Of a stretch of 64,000 bases of DNA, positions 28,403 to 38,417 are shown piece after piece (the first letter of the stretch is position 1; every line of letters begins with the position of its first letter). This DNA is from Pseudooceanicola sediminis (lineage in GTDB: Bacteria; Pseudomonadota; Alphaproteobacteria; Rhodobacterales; Rhodobacteraceae). The stretch spans positions 1 through 64,000 of the forward strand of contig NZ_QWJJ01000011.1 of NCBI RefSeq assembly GCF_003575965.1, in the 5' to 3' direction. The notes below the pieces were generated by a model. The model ran no database searches. It was not told the DNA's origin and saw only the letters and a program-made list of their open reading frames with translations. The position numbers and the translations under genes were made by a program.

Positions 28403-29200
28403 CTAGATCAATCTCTTCTGCGCCCACAGTCCCAGGTAGGCATCGCAGATCTCGATCATCCGCGCCCTGCCAAAGGCCTGGTCGTGCCCGCCGTGCACGA
28501 TGCGCACCGGCAGCTCTCTGATCCGACGCAGGGTCCGTGCATAGGCGGCCACGTCGTATCCCGCCCCCTCCCAGATCAGCGGCCCGTCATAGATTGCATC
28601 GGCCCCGAACAGCGTGCCGCTATGGCCATGCCACACCCCGACCTGCCCCGCCGAATGCCCCGGCAGATGCAGCACCTCCGCCTGCCAGTCCCCCAGGGAA
28701 ATCACATCGCCGTCCGCAACCGTGTCGGTCGGCGCCGCCCCCCACAGCACATAGTCGGCCGGCTCATACCCCGCATGCGGCAGCGCATCGATCAGCATCG
28801 GCCACAGTGGCGGATACCCTGCCGCCGCAAACATCGCCATCGCACCGGGCGACAGGGCCGCGGCATTCAGCGAATAGGGTGCAGGATCGGCCAATGACCC
28901 GGCCTCGATCTCATGCACCAGCCGAATGTCGAACTCCTGCACCGCACCGAAATGATCGACATGGGTATGCGTCGTCAAACTGATCAGCGGCTTGCGCGCG
29001 TCCCGCCGCAGACCGTCGACAAAGGGGCGCAACGGCGCCACGCCCATGCCGCTGTCGATCAGCAGATCGCGGTGCGTCCCCTCCACCAGGTACATGTTCG
29101 CGGAAAAGATCGGGTGCACGTGCGGCTCCGTGATCAGCGTGATCCGGCCATCCAGCCGCCGTGCGACATACCAATGCTCGGCCACGGGCAGCGTTTTCAT
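28403..29200 (-). CDS. MBL-fold metallo-hydrolase
   Basis: This 265-residue metallo-beta-lactamase-fold protein has the metal motif THTHVDHFGA (about residues 76-85), the later LPGHSAGQVGVW, GADAIYDG and the C-terminal VHGGHDQAF. The ATG at 29200 follows a strong AGGAGGGG site. The substrate cannot be read from the sequence; family members are mostly hydrolases of thioesters, lactones or phosphodiesters. It is divergent from the LysR gene at 29407, a common arrangement of a regulator with a target. Confidence 0.82.
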   Translation of the reverse strand: MKTLPVAEHWYVARRLDGRITLITEPHVHPIFSANMYLVEGTHRDLLIDSGMGVAPLRPFVDGLRRDARKPLISLTTHTHVDHFGAVQEFDIRLVHEIEAGSLADPAPYSLNAAALSPGAMAMFAAAGYPPLWPMLIDALPHAGYEPADYVLWGAAPTDTVADGDVISLGDWQAEVLHLPGHSAGQVGVWHGHSGTLFGADAIYDGPLIWEGAGYDVAAYARTLRRIRELPVRIVHGGHDQAFGRARMIEICDAYLGLWAQKRLI

Positions 29201-29406
29201 CTCGGCCCCTCCTCTTGTTCCCTGCGCGATCCTGCGCTCTTGCGTCCTGCACCATCCTGCGCGGTGGCCCCGCACCTGCAAGGCTCCGGCGGTGCATCAA
29301 CTGCCGCCTGCCCCGCGCTGCCCAGCATTGCAGCACCGCTAACATCCCTCGACCAGGACGCGCCACTGTGGCAAACATTTCCCTCAGGGATGGAGCGTGA
29401 ACGGAC

Positions 29407-30336
29407 ATGAACCTGCGGGCCTTGCAACTCTTTCGACAGATCGTGCTGACCGGCGCCCTGTCCGAGGCGTCGTCGCGCCTCAACATCTCCGTTTCCGCCG
29501 CCAGCCGCCTTCTGTCGCAACTGGAAAGCGATGTTGCCCTCACACTGTTTTCCCGCAGCCGACGGCGGCTCGAACTGACCGAGGACGGAGAGCTGTTCTA
29601 TCGCCAGATCGCGAATACGCTGCTGGGCATCGATGAAATCACCCGCGTCTCCCGCGACATCCGCCAGCGCAGCAAGGACTGGCTTTCCGTCGTCACCGCC
29701 GCGCCACTGGCCAACGGCCTTGCCGTGCCCGGCCTTGCCCGCCTGCGCGACCGCGCCGCCGCGATGCAATGTTCCGTCAAGGTCGAAAGCCGGTTCGAGA
29801 TCGAAAGCAAGGTCGCGGCCCGCGGCTACAACCTCGGCCTGATTTCGCTGCCGGTCGAAAATGCCATCATCGATCTGCAAATCATCCCCTTCCTGCGCTC
29901 GCGCCTCTGCGTGCTGATGCGCGACACCCACCCCCTTGCAACGCGGCGCGCGGTCACCGTCAATGACCTTGCCGGCGAAACATTCGCCACGCTCGAGGCC
30001 GGCCAGCGCTGGCGCAACCGGCTTGAGGAGATGCTGGGAGAAGCGGGTCTGTCGCTGGCGGCGCCGTTCGAATCCTCGTCGACGCTGGTGACGATCGAAA
30101 TGGTCCGCGCGGGCCTCGGCATCGCCCTGCTGGACCGGGTCTGCGCGCCACCTGCCCTCGGCTCCGGGCTGGTGCTGCGCCCGATTGCCGGCGATCACTG
30201 GATCACCTACGCCAGCCTGCACCCGCCGGGCGCGCGCGCACCGCTGGCCGAACGGTTTCTGGATGCCGTCAGCGATGCCATCGAGGATCTGCGCGCCCGT
30301 GACCCACAGGCGCGCGACCTGCTGGAACTGATCTAG
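29407..30336 (+). CDS. LysR-family transcriptional regulator
   Basis: This 309-residue regulator has a standard N-terminal HTH (about 1-60: ALQLFRQIVLTGALSEASSRL then SAASRLLSQLE) and a LysR substrate-binding domain (about 90-300). It is divergent from the MBL-fold gene. Its TAG stop is directly followed by the stop of the convergent lyase gene, with no spacing. It may control the MBL gene, the lyase/ABC operon, or both. The effector is unknown. Confidence 0.88.
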   Translation: MNLRALQLFRQIVLTGALSEASSRLNISVSAASRLLSQLESDVALTLFSRSRRRLELTEDGELFYRQIANTLLGIDEITRVSRDIRQRSKDWLSVVTAAPLANGLAVPGLARLRDRAAAMQCSVKVESRFEIESKVAARGYNLGLISLPVENAIIDLQIIPFLRSRLCVLMRDTHPLATRRAVTVNDLAGETFATLEAGQRWRNRLEEMLGEAGLSLAAPFESSSTLVTIEMVRAGLGIALLDRVCAPPALGSGLVLRPIAGDHWITYASLHPPGARAPLAERFLDAVSDAIEDLRARDPQARDLLELI

Positions 30337-31653
30337 TCAGCCAGACACCCCCGGGTCGAAACGCACCGCCAGATCCTGCGCCAGATCCGCGCCGGACAGC
30401 GCAATTTCCACGCTGTCGCCCAGGTATTGCGCCGGGTCCAATGCCGCCGCGATGGCGGCGGGCTCCAGGTACTTGCGAATTCCGGCGTCCTCGGTCAGGC
30501 CCGACGCGCCGCCGTCCTCCAGCGCATGATGCACGATGTCATGCGCCTGCGCCCGTCCGGCCAGCGGCGCCAGCGCCATCATCAGGTTCTCGGCGGAAAT
30601 CGCGCCCTGGCTGCGGTTCAGGTTTTCCGCCATGCGCACCGGGTTCGGCGTCAACCGGTTCAACGTCTCCTCGAAACTCTCGGCCAGCCGCCAGGCCAGG
30701 GGGATCGCCGCATCCAGCACCGATGACAGCAACTGGTTGGCGACCGCATCGCCTTCGTGACTGGAACGCCCGGTTTCCAGCGCCGGCCCCGCCAGTCCGC
30801 GCAGCTCGACCGCCTGCGCGATCGTGCGCACCACGAACTTCGGGTTCACCTTTTGCGGCATGGTCGACGATCCGACGGTCCCCGCATCCAGTCGCTCGCT
30901 GACCTCTCCGATTTCCTCGGCCATCAGCGCATAGGCTTCGGTCATGATCCGTTCGATCGTCATGGCCAGCAGGCTCAGGCTCAGCACGTATTCCGCGAAC
31001 AGGTCGTTCACCACGCGCCCCGGCACCAGCAGTTCGCGCAACTCCAGATCCGCGGCCAGTTGCCGGTTCAGCGCCCGGCCTTCGCCGCCAAAGGCATGCA
31101 TTGCCCCGACTGCCCCGCCGAAAGGCAGCGCGAACAGGCGGGTGGCGGCATCGCTCATCCGGGCCTCGGCCCGCTCCATCTCCTCGATCCAGCCCGCCAC
31201 CTTGAAACCAAAGGTGATCGGCAGCGCGTGCTGGCGATTGGTGCGCCCGGCCATCAGCGTACCGGATTCCTCTCGGGCCAGCGCGCCCAGCCGCAGGCTG
31301 GCCCGGGCCAGGCGGGCGCGAATGGCGCGATCCGCCTGCCGGATCAGCAGGATGCGCCCGGTCTGCATGATGTTCTGCGTGGTCGCGCCCCAGTGCACAT
31401 AGTCGCCCGCCTTGCCGGCCGCCTTTGCCAGCAGCCGCGTCAGGGACAGGATCGGCGCCATCGTCCGCCGGGCGTCGGCCACCATCGCATCGCGTCCCAG
31501 GTGATCCAGCGTCGCAACCTCGGTGATGGTGCGCGCCGCCCAGTCGGGGATCACGCCCAGCTGCGCCTGCGCGCGCGCCAGCGCCGCCTCGACGTCCAAC
31601 CAGGACTGCCAAAGCGTGTCGCGCGCGAACAGGGTGTCAGGTGTCAAACTCAT
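30337..31653 (-). CDS. Fumarase/aspartase-superfamily lyase (PcaB-like)
   Basis: This 438-residue enzyme belongs to the superfamily of adenylosuccinate lyase, argininosuccinate lyase and 3-carboxy-muconate cycloisomerase. The signature is GSSTMPQKVNP (about residues 265-275). VHWGATTQNIMQT and TNRQHALPITFGFKVAGW carry the histidines of the other active-site regions. The N-terminus WLDVEAALARAQAQLGVIP resembles PcaB. Its ATG overlaps the end of the ABC ATPase gene by 4 bases, so it acts on something that the importer brings in. A C-N lyase for an imported amino-acid conjugate is as likely as a muconate cycloisomerase. Confidence 0.78.
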   Translation of the reverse strand: MSLTPDTLFARDTLWQSWLDVEAALARAQAQLGVIPDWAARTITEVATLDHLGRDAMVADARRTMAPILSLTRLLAKAAGKAGDYVHWGATTQNIMQTGRILLIRQADRAIRARLARASLRLGALAREESGTLMAGRTNRQHALPITFGFKVAGWIEEMERAEARMSDAATRLFALPFGGAVGAMHAFGGEGRALNRQLAADLELRELLVPGRVVNDLFAEYVLSLSLLAMTIERIMTEAYALMAEEIGEVSERLDAGTVGSSTMPQKVNPKFVVRTIAQAVELRGLAGPALETGRSSHEGDAVANQLLSSVLDAAIPLAWRLAESFEETLNRLTPNPVRMAENLNRSQGAISAENLMMALAPLAGRAQAHDIVHHALEDGGASGLTEDAGIRKYLEPAAIAAALDPAQYLGDSVEIALSGADLAQDLAVRFDPGVSG

Positions 31654-33485
31654 ACGTGTCCCTCCGCCGCCGGGGCGGCCTGCCATTCGGGTCGAAACTG
31701 CGGTGCCGCTGCCAGCAGCCGCGCGGTGTAATCGCTGCTCGGGCTGCCCAGCACCTGTGCGCAGCTGCCCTCCTCGACCAGTTGCCCGTTCAGCATCACC
31801 GCCACCCGGTCGGCCACCTGGTGCACCACCGCCATGTCGTGCGTGATCACCAGACAGCTCAGCCCCAGCTCGGCCTGAAGATCGCCCAGCAGGTTCAGCA
31901 CCTGCGCCTGCACCGACACATCCAGCGCCGAGGTCGGCTCATCACACACCAGCGCCTGCGGACGCGTCACCAGCGCCCGCGCAATCGCCACCCGCTGGCG
32001 CTGACCGCCCGACAGCTGTGATGGATAGGAATGCAGCAGACGCGCCGGCAGGCGTACCATCTCCATCGCCTCGCGCGCCTTTTGCGCACAGGCATCGGCA
32101 TCGTCCTCGCCGCGCAGCACCAGCGGGCGCGCGATGATTTCGGCCAGCGTGCGCCGCGGGTTGAGCGATGAATACGGGTCCTGAAACACCGGCTGCACCA
32201 GCGCGGCACGTTCCAGCGGGGCCAGGTCGGCCACGGGTTTTCCCAGCATGGTGACCGTGCCGCTGGTGGGCAGGTTCAGCCCCAGCATGATCCGCGCCAG
32301 CGTCGATTTTCCCGACCCGCTCTCGCCCACCAGTGCCAGCGTCTCGCCGCGCATCAGGCTCAGGCTCACGCCATCGACCGCGTGGATCGTGTGGCGCGCG
32401 CCGAACATCCCCTTGCGCGAAGTAAAGACCTGGGTGATGTCGCGCGCCTCGATCACCGCCTCGACCTGCGCGGCGGCAACGTGATCGGCGCGCAGCGGCG
32501 CGGCGGCCATCGCCGCAGGCCGCTCCGCATCGCTGAGGACACAGCGGCGCGAATGATCGGCCCCGCCCCGCACCGGCGGGCGCCCCTCGACGCACTCGGG
32601 CCGGGCAAAGTCGCACCTCGGGGCAAAGACGCAGCCCTTGGGGCGGCTGGTCAGCGACGGCACCGTGCCGGGGATCGCCCCGAGGCGGCGCGGCGCGCCG
32701 TCCATGCGCGGGATCGCCCCCAGCAGCGCCCGTGTATAGGGATGTGCCGGATCGGCCATGACCGCCTCGGCGCGCCCCTCCTCGATCATCTCGCCGCCAT
32801 ACATGACCGCGACGCGGTCGGTCTGTTCGGCCACCACGGCAAGGTCATGCGTGATCAGGATCATCGCCATGCCCATCTCGCGCCGCAGATCGCGCAGCAG
32901 GTCAAGGATCTGCGCCTGCACCGTCACGTCCAGCGCCGTCGTCGGTTCATCCGCGATCAGCAGTTCCGGCTCCAGCATCAGCGCCAGCGCGATCATCACC
33001 CGCTGCCGCTGCCCGCCCGACAGCTGGTGCGGATATTGCGACAGGCGCGCCACGGGGTCGGGAATGCCGACCCGTTCCAGCAGGAACAGCGCCCGCGCCT
33101 CGGCCTCGCGCTGGCTTTTCCCGCCAAAGATCACCGCCGCTTCGCTCAACTGCCGCCCGATGGTGTAGACAGGGTTGAGCGATGTCATCGGCTCCTGAAA
33201 GATCATCGCGATCCGGTGGCCCAGATACTGCCGCGAAAACGCCTCGTCGCTCACCGCGCCCAGATCGGCCCCGTCGAAACGGAGGCTGCCCGTCGCCTCG
33301 GCACGTCCCGGCAACAGCCGCATCAGCGCCAGCGCCGACATGCTCTTGCCCGACCCGCTTTCGCCCACGATCCCCAACGCCTCGCCCCGCTCCAGCGTGA
33401 TCGACACGTCGCGCACCGCATGCAGGCGCCCCGTGGGGATAGTCAACGCGACCGACAACCCGTCGATTTCCAACAACTTGCTCAT
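31650..33485 (-). CDS. Peptide-type ABC importer, fused double ATPase
   Basis: This 611-residue protein joins two oligopeptide-type ATPases, equivalent to DppD plus DppF. Domain 1 (about 1-265) has [15 protein letters not shown] and [15 protein letters not shown]. It ends in the cysteine-bearing oligopeptide motif with [17 protein letters not shown]. Domain 2 (about 345-600) has [14 protein letters not shown] and [15 protein letters not shown]. Both Walker B and H-loop motifs look intact. It starts one base inside the stop of the permease gene and overlaps the lyase by 4 bases. Confidence 0.9.
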   Translation of the reverse strand: MSKLLEIDGLSVALTIPTGRLHAVRDVSITLERGEALGIVGESGSGKSMSALALMRLLPGRAEATGSLRFDGADLGAVSDEAFSRQYLGHRIAMIFQEPMTSLNPVYTIGRQLSEAAVIFGGKSQREAEARALFLLERVGIPDPVARLSQYPHQLSGGQRQRVMIALALMLEPELLIADEPTTALDVTVQAQILDLLRDLRREMGMAMILITHDLAVVAEQTDRVAVMYGGEMIEEGRAEAVMADPAHPYTRALLGAIPRMDGAPRRLGAIPGTVPSLTSRPKGCVFAPRCDFARPECVEGRPPVRGGADHSRRCVLSDAERPAAMAAAPLRADHVAAAQVEAVIEARDITQVFTSRKGMFGARHTIHAVDGVSLSLMRGETLALVGESGSGKSTLARIMLGLNLPTSGTVTMLGKPVADLAPLERAALVQPVFQDPYSSLNPRRTLAEIIARPLVLRGEDDADACAQKAREAMEMVRLPARLLHSYPSQLSGGQRQRVAIARALVTRPQALVCDEPTSALDVSVQAQVLNLLGDLQAELGLSCLVITHDMAVVHQVADRVAVMLNGQLVEEGSCAQVLGSPSSDYTARLLAAAPQFRPEWQAAPAAEGHV

Positions 33486-34405
33486 CAGCTACGCCCCTCC
33501 GGTGCGGTAATGTCGCGCAATCCATCGCCCAGCAGGTTAGCCCCGATCACCAGCGTGAACAGGCACATCCCCGGCAACACGACCAGCCATGGCCGATAGA
33601 ACATCGCCTGCTTGCCCTCGGCGATCATCAGACCCCAGGACGGTGTCGGGGGCTGAATGCCCACGCCCAGGAACGACAGCGACGCCTCGGCCAGGATCGC
33701 GATGCCCAGCTCGAAGGTGAAGATGACGATGATCTGCGGGATCAGGTTCGGCACGATCTCGTGCCAGATGATCTGGCGCGGCGTGGCCCCCGACGCGGCG
33801 GCAGCCGCGACAAAATCCAGACTGCGGATACGCTGTGTCGCGCTGCGCGTCACCACCAGGTAATAGGTCCAGTGCAGCACCCCGATGATGCCGATCACCA
33901 CCCAGATCGACGGGCCGATGATGAACACCAGCGCCATCGCCAGCAGCAGCCCCGGCAGCGCCAGTTGCGCAGTCAGCAGAAAGCTGACGCCATGGTCGAC
34001 CCAGCCGCCGAAATACCCGGCCACCACGCCAAGGCTCACCCCCAGCAGCAGACCGATCGACGCCGCCCCCAGCCCGATCGAAATCGACACCCGCGCGCCG
34101 TAGATCAACCGGCTCAGGTAATCGCGCCCGTTCTGGTCCGTGCCCAGGATATGATCCCAGGTGCCTGCATCGTCCCAGACCGGCGGCAGCATCCGACTGC
34201 TCAGCGATTGCACAAAGGGGTCATGCGGCGCGATCAGCGGGGCGAACAGGGCGATCAGCGCCAGCGCGGCAATCAGCCCGGCCCCGACCAGGAACCCGGT
34301 GTGGCTCAGCGCGCGGCGGCGCATCAACTGGCGCGGTGTGAACGGCGCGGCCTCTTCCGTGGCCGCGGTTTTCACCTCGGCGTTCAACGTGGTGCTCTGG
34401 GTCAT
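33485..34405 (-). CDS. Peptide-type ABC permease (DppC type)
   Basis: This 306-residue inner-membrane permease has a cytoplasmic N-terminal tail followed by six hydrophobic segments. The DppC/OppC-type motif GTDQNGRDYLSRLIYGARVSI lies near residues 90-110 (written in part), and the ATPase-contact loop contains DFVAAAAASGATPRQIIWHEI. It overlaps the DppB-type gene by 4 bases. Substrate unknown; peptide-type importers also carry nickel chelates, opines and aminopolycarboxylates. Confidence 0.9.
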   Translation of the reverse strand: MTQSTTLNAEVKTAATEEAAPFTPRQLMRRRALSHTGFLVGAGLIAALALIALFAPLIAPHDPFVQSLSSRMLPPVWDDAGTWDHILGTDQNGRDYLSRLIYGARVSISIGLGAASIGLLLGVSLGVVAGYFGGWVDHGVSFLLTAQLALPGLLLAMALVFIIGPSIWVVIGIIGVLHWTYYLVVTRSATQRIRSLDFVAAAAASGATPRQIIWHEIVPNLIPQIIVIFTFELGIAILAEASLSFLGVGIQPPTPSWGLMIAEGKQAMFYRPWLVVLPGMCLFTLVIGANLLGDGLRDITAPEGRS

Positions 34406-35319
34406 GATATGCGGATCCTCGGATCAAGCGCGGCATTCAGGATGTCGGCCAGCAGGTTCATGGCGACAAAGACGATGGCAAAGACAAAGATCAGCATCTG
34501 CACGGTCGGGATGTCGGCGCCCAGGATGCTCTCCAGTGCCAGCCGCCCCAACCCATTGATCGCAAAGATGCTTTCGGTGATGACAGACCCGCCGAACTTC
34601 TGCCCCAACTGCACCGCCAGCACGGAAATCACCGGCAGCAGCGCGTTGCGCAGCGCATGACGGCGCAACAGGGCACCGCCGCGAAATCCCTTTGACCGGG
34701 CCGTGCGGATGTAATCGGCGCTCATCACCTCGATCAGGCCGGTGCGCGTCAGGCGCATGACAGCAGGGACGGACGACGCCCCCAGCACAAAGGCCGGCAG
34801 CACGAAATGCCGCCACGTATCATCCCCAGACACCGGAAAGATCGGCACCATCACGGCAAACAGGATGATCATGATCAGCCCCAGCCAGAAATTCGGCACC
34901 GCCTGCGCCGACACCGCCACGCCAAGCGCCATGCGGTCCAGCCATGTGTTCGGGTTCAGCGCCGCCAGCGCCCCCAGTGGAATGGCGATCAGGATGGTGA
35001 CGCTCAGCGCGGCCAGCGCCAGCGTGATCGTCACGCCCGCCCGCTCGGCCACCAGCTCCGCCACAGGCTTGTGCCAATAATAGCTCTCGCCGAAATCGCC
35101 CTGCAACACGCCGACCAGCCATTGCCCGTAGCGCACCGGCAGCGGCTGATCCAGACCATAGCGGGCGCGGATCGTCTGCACGACCTCTTGCGTCGCATCC
35201 TCGCCCGCAATGGCCTGCGCCGGATCGGTCGCGATGTTGAGCAGGAAAAACGCGGCGAGCGAGACGGTAAACGCCACCGCCAGCGCCAGAAGGCCGCGCA
35301 GCAGGATATATTTCAACAT
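34402..35319 (-). CDS. Peptide-type ABC permease (DppB type)
   Basis: This 305-residue permease shows the DppB pattern: an N-terminal membrane segment, a long periplasmic loop containing RYGLDQPLPVRYGQWL and GDFGESYYW, then five further membrane segments. The contact loop reads DYIRTARSKGFRGGALLRRH. It is separated by a GC-rich hairpin from the binding-protein gene upstream in the operon and overlaps the DppC-type gene by 4 bases. Confidence 0.9.
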   Translation of the reverse strand: MLKYILLRGLLALAVAFTVSLAAFFLLNIATDPAQAIAGEDATQEVVQTIRARYGLDQPLPVRYGQWLVGVLQGDFGESYYWHKPVAELVAERAGVTITLALAALSVTILIAIPLGALAALNPNTWLDRMALGVAVSAQAVPNFWLGLIMIILFAVMVPIFPVSGDDTWRHFVLPAFVLGASSVPAVMRLTRTGLIEVMSADYIRTARSKGFRGGALLRRHALRNALLPVISVLAVQLGQKFGGSVITESIFAINGLGRLALESILGADIPTVQMLIFVFAIVFVAMNLLADILNAALDPRIRIS

Positions 35320-35338
35320 GGTGTGTCCTTTGAAGAAT

Positions 35339-35363
35339 GGGGCGGACCCTTCGGATCCGCCCC
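35339..35363 (-). terminator. GC hairpin after the binding-protein gene
   Basis: GGGGCGGA (35339-35346) pairs perfectly with TCCGCCCC (35356-35363). It lies in the 57-base gap between the binding-protein gene and the DppB-type permease. No T-run follows, so it probably stabilises the binding-protein message and lowers read-through into the permeases. Confidence 0.55.
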
Positions 35364-35376
35364 GACCGACGCGCTG

Positions 35377-36903
35377 TTACTTCCAGCTGGCGTTCTGCAA
35401 ACGCGGCAGACCATCCGGGTCCAGCGGAAACTCAAGCTCCGGCGACACCAGGTAGTTCGCCGAATAGGTGAACAGCGGCGCCCAATAGGCCTGATCCGCA
35501 ATGGTCGACAGTGCGCTTGAATAGATCTCGGCGCGTTCGTCCTGATCGTTGGTCTGCTCGGCGGCCAGCACCTCGTCCGCCAGCGCCTGATCGCCCGACA
35601 GGTTGCGGTCGGTGTCCATCGAGAAATGGATGCGTGCAATGGCGGCGGTGTCTGCCGTGCCACCCGATCCCCAGGTGCCGATATAGGCCGGAATGTCCTG
35701 CGACGCGCGCGCCTGGTTCAGCGACTCCAGCTTGACGTAGCGCAGGTTCACCTTGATGCCGACGGCGCTCAGATCCGCCGAAACCGCCTCGGCCACGGCC
35801 TTGTCACGATAGGCCCACAGCTCCAGCTCGAACCCGTCGGGATAACCCGCCTCGGCCAGCAGCGCCTTTGCCGCCTCGGGGTCATAGGGATAATCCTGCA
35901 CGCTCTGATCGCAGCCAAACTGCGCCGGATGGCAGGCGGTATGGATCGGCTCGGCCGACCCGCCGATCAGGAACTTGGCCATGTCGGCCTTGTTCAGGGC
36001 ATGATTGATTGCCTGACGCACCTTCACCTTGGTCAGCGGTCCATCCGCATCCGTATAGCCCGCCGCATCCAGCACGACGAAGGCGACACGCAGGTCCGGC
36101 CCGCTCAGATGGCTGGCCATCGGCGTCGCGCCCAGACTCTCGGCCAGGTCCAGCGGCACCTTGAACATCCAGTCGATCCCGCCGGACATCAGCTCGGCCT
36201 GCTGGGTGCCGATATCGGGCAGGTTGCGCACCACGATGGTCTGGATCGCGGGGGCCTCTCCGAAATAATCGTCAAAGCGTTCCAGCACCAGTTCCTGCCC
36301 CGGCTCAAAGGATTTCACCTTGTAGGGGCCGGTGCCGATCAGCTCCTGCGCCATGGCGTCACGGTCGACCGTGCCGCCCTCGTCGTAGGTGCCGGCCTTG
36401 CGCAGCATGATCCGTTGCGCCATGTCGCGCAGCACCAGCGGATAGACCGATTTCAGGTGAAAGCGCACCGTGTTCGGCCCCGTCACCTCGGCGTTGTCCA
36501 GCCAGCGCCCGATGGTCCCCGAAGCGTTGGATTCGCTGTCCTCGCGGATGATCCAGTTGTAGGTATAGGCGACGTCCTCGGCGCTCAGCACGCTGCCGTC
36601 GTGAAATTTCACGTCGTCGCGCAGGGTGATATCCAACGTCTTGTCGTCGACGAACGCATACCCCGTCGCCACCGCCGGCTTGTACTCCTGCGTGCGCGGA
36701 TCCAGATCGAACAGCGTCGTATCCGTCATTTGCGCAAGGATGATGTATTCGCGCTTGGTGGTGTAATTGTAATCCAGGTTCAGGATTTCTTCGGCCATCG
36801 CGACGCGCATCGTGTCGTCGGCCTTGTCCGCCATGGCGGGGGCGGCGAACAGCGTCGCGGCCAGAAATGCAGGTGCCAGCACCCGCGTCGTCATATGTTT
36901 CAT
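35377..36903 (-). CDS. Peptide-type ABC binding protein
   Basis: This family 5 extracellular binding protein has about 508 residues with a signal peptide (VLAPAFLAATLFAAPAMA). Typical stretches are LTDITLRDDVKFHDG-like (TLDITLRDDVKFHDGSVL), GTGPYKVKSFEPGQELVLERFDDYF (given in part) and VRQAINHALNKADMAKFL. GGGAGGAG precedes the ATG at 36903; earlier in-frame ATGs lack such a site. It is the first gene of a five-gene operon ending in the PcaB-like lyase, and shares its promoter region with the cytochrome c peroxidase gene. Confidence 0.9.
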   Translation of the reverse strand: MKHMTTRVLAPAFLAATLFAAPAMADKADDTMRVAMAEEILNLDYNYTTKREYIILAQMTDTTLFDLDPRTQEYKPAVATGYAFVDDKTLDITLRDDVKFHDGSVLSAEDVAYTYNWIIREDSESNASGTIGRWLDNAEVTGPNTVRFHLKSVYPLVLRDMAQRIMLRKAGTYDEGGTVDRDAMAQELIGTGPYKVKSFEPGQELVLERFDDYFGEAPAIQTIVVRNLPDIGTQQAELMSGGIDWMFKVPLDLAESLGATPMASHLSGPDLRVAFVVLDAAGYTDADGPLTKVKVRQAINHALNKADMAKFLIGGSAEPIHTACHPAQFGCDQSVQDYPYDPEAAKALLAEAGYPDGFELELWAYRDKAVAEAVSADLSAVGIKVNLRYVKLESLNQARASQDIPAYIGTWGSGGTADTAAIARIHFSMDTDRNLSGDQALADEVLAAEQTNDQDERAEIYSSALSTIADQAYWAPLFTYSANYLVSPELEFPLDPDGLPRLQNASWK

Positions 36904-36948
36904 GTCTACTCCTCCCGAGTATGGCAAACGATAGTCCGCGCCAAGAAG

Positions 36949-36970
36949 TGCGTAAATTGCAATTAATGCA
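36949..36970. promoter_or_regulatory. Near-perfect 22-base palindrome, candidate operator
   Basis: The halves TGCGTAAATTG and CAATTAATGCA form an imperfect palindrome (18 of 22 positions symmetric) centred on TTGCAA. It lies in the 170-base spacer between the divergent binding-protein gene (start 36903) and the cytochrome c peroxidase gene (start 37074). The regulator is unknown; the convergent LysR protein is one candidate. Confidence 0.45.
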
Positions 36971-37073
36971 GCCATCGTTGCACATTCCGCAAGCGTTACA
37001 TCCCCCTCACGACCATTGCCGAACGCCGGGCAATTTGCCATCCTCCACCTCGGGCAGAGGAGGGGGAGAGCCA

Positions 37074-38417
37074 ATGCACCACAGTCGCATCACGTCCGGG
37101 GTTTATCTGGCCCTCGCCGCCAGTGCCGTCCTCGCGACCACCGGCACCGCCATCGCCGGTCCCCTGCCCGCGCCCGTCACCGACGACAGCTATGCCCCCG
37201 TGCGCGCGGACGAGGCCGCCCTCGGGCAGCTCCTGTTCTACGATCCGATCCTGTCCGGCAACAAGGAGGTGTCCTGCGCCACCTGCCACCATCCGCGCTT
37301 TGGCACGGGCGATGGCCTGTCGCTGTCGCTGGGCGATGGCGGCATCGGCCTCGGCCCCGACCGCCGCGCCGATCCCGACAACCCGCCCGAGGCCCGCGTG
37401 CCCCGCAATGCGCCTGCGCTGTTCAACCTCGGCGCGCATGAATTCACCCGCCTGTTCGACGATGGCCGGATCGAGGCCGACCCCACCCGCCCCGGCGGGT
37501 TCCGCACCCCGCTGGACGACGACATGGTCACGGGCTTCGCCTCTCTGCTCTCCGCGCAAACCATGTTCCCGGTGCTCAGCGCCGATGAAATGGCGGGCCA
37601 TGTGCAGGAAAACGACGTTGCCCGCGCCGCCCGTCAGGGGCTGATCACCGGCCCCGGCGGCGCATGGGATCTGATCGCGCGCCGCGTCGCCGCCATTCCG
37701 GCCTATGCCGAGGGTTTCATGGCCGTCTATCCCGCCATCAAAAGCCCCGACGACATCGCCTTCACCGATATCTCCAACGCCATCGCGGTCTTCATGGCGG
37801 CGGAATGGCGCTCGGATACAGCACCCTTCGATGCCTATCTGCGCGACGGCACGCCGCTGCCCGACGCGGCCCGCGCCGGGATGGAGCTGTTCTATGGCCC
37901 CGCGGGTTGCGACAGCTGCCATTCCGGTCCGTTTCTGACCGACCACGATTTTCACGCCATGGGCGCGCCGCAGATCGGCCCGGGCAAGGCCGCCAAGTTC
38001 GAATTCAACACCCGCGACGAAGGCCGCTTTCGCGTCACCGGCGACCCCGCCGACCTCTATGCCTTTCGCACGCCATCGCTGCGCAACGTGGCGCTGACCG
38101 CGCCCTATGGCCATGCGGGGGCGCATGCCGATCTGGGCCAGTTCATCGCGGACCATGCCGACCCTGTCGCAGGCCTCGCCCGCTACGACATCACCCAGGC
38201 GGTCCTGCCCGCCCTGCCCTATGACGATGCCGCCACCATGGCCAGCCCGGCAGATGTTGCCGCCATCGCCTCCATGGCGACATGGCGCACCGACCTCGGG
38301 GCCGAAGATATCGCCAACCTCAGGGCCTTCCTCGATACTCTGACCGACCCACAGGCGCTGACCCGGGGGCTCGGCGTTCCCGACACAGTGCCGAGCGGCC
38401 TGCCCGTGGCGCATTAG
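37074..38417 (+). CDS. Di-haem cytochrome c peroxidase/MauG-family protein
   Basis: This periplasmic c-type cytochrome has about 447 residues with a signal peptide (residues 1-28, LALAASAVLATTGTAIA). Two haem-binding motifs are present, CATCH at about 68-72 and CDSCH at about 279-283. The spacing matches the di-haem peroxidase/MauG family. Also visible are GQLLFYDPILSGN and a late FRTPSLRNVALTAPYGHAGA with a possible axial-ligand region. The ATG at 37074 follows AGGAGGGGGAG. The stop overlaps the stop of the CRTAC1 gene on the other strand by 4 bases. It may reduce peroxide or modify a protein partner. Confidence 0.88.
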   Translation: MHHSRITSGVYLALAASAVLATTGTAIAGPLPAPVTDDSYAPVRADEAALGQLLFYDPILSGNKEVSCATCHHPRFGTGDGLSLSLGDGGIGLGPDRRADPDNPPEARVPRNAPALFNLGAHEFTRLFDDGRIEADPTRPGGFRTPLDDDMVTGFASLLSAQTMFPVLSADEMAGHVQENDVARAARQGLITGPGGAWDLIARRVAAIPAYAEGFMAVYPAIKSPDDIAFTDISNAIAVFMAAEWRSDTAPFDAYLRDGTPLPDAARAGMELFYGPAGCDSCHSGPFLTDHDFHAMGAPQIGPGKAAKFEFNTRDEGRFRVTGDPADLYAFRTPSLRNVALTAPYGHAGAHADLGQFIADHADPVAGLARYDITQAVLPALPYDDAATMASPADVAAIASMATWRTDLGAEDIANLRAFLDTLTDPQALTRGLGVPDTVPSGLPVAH

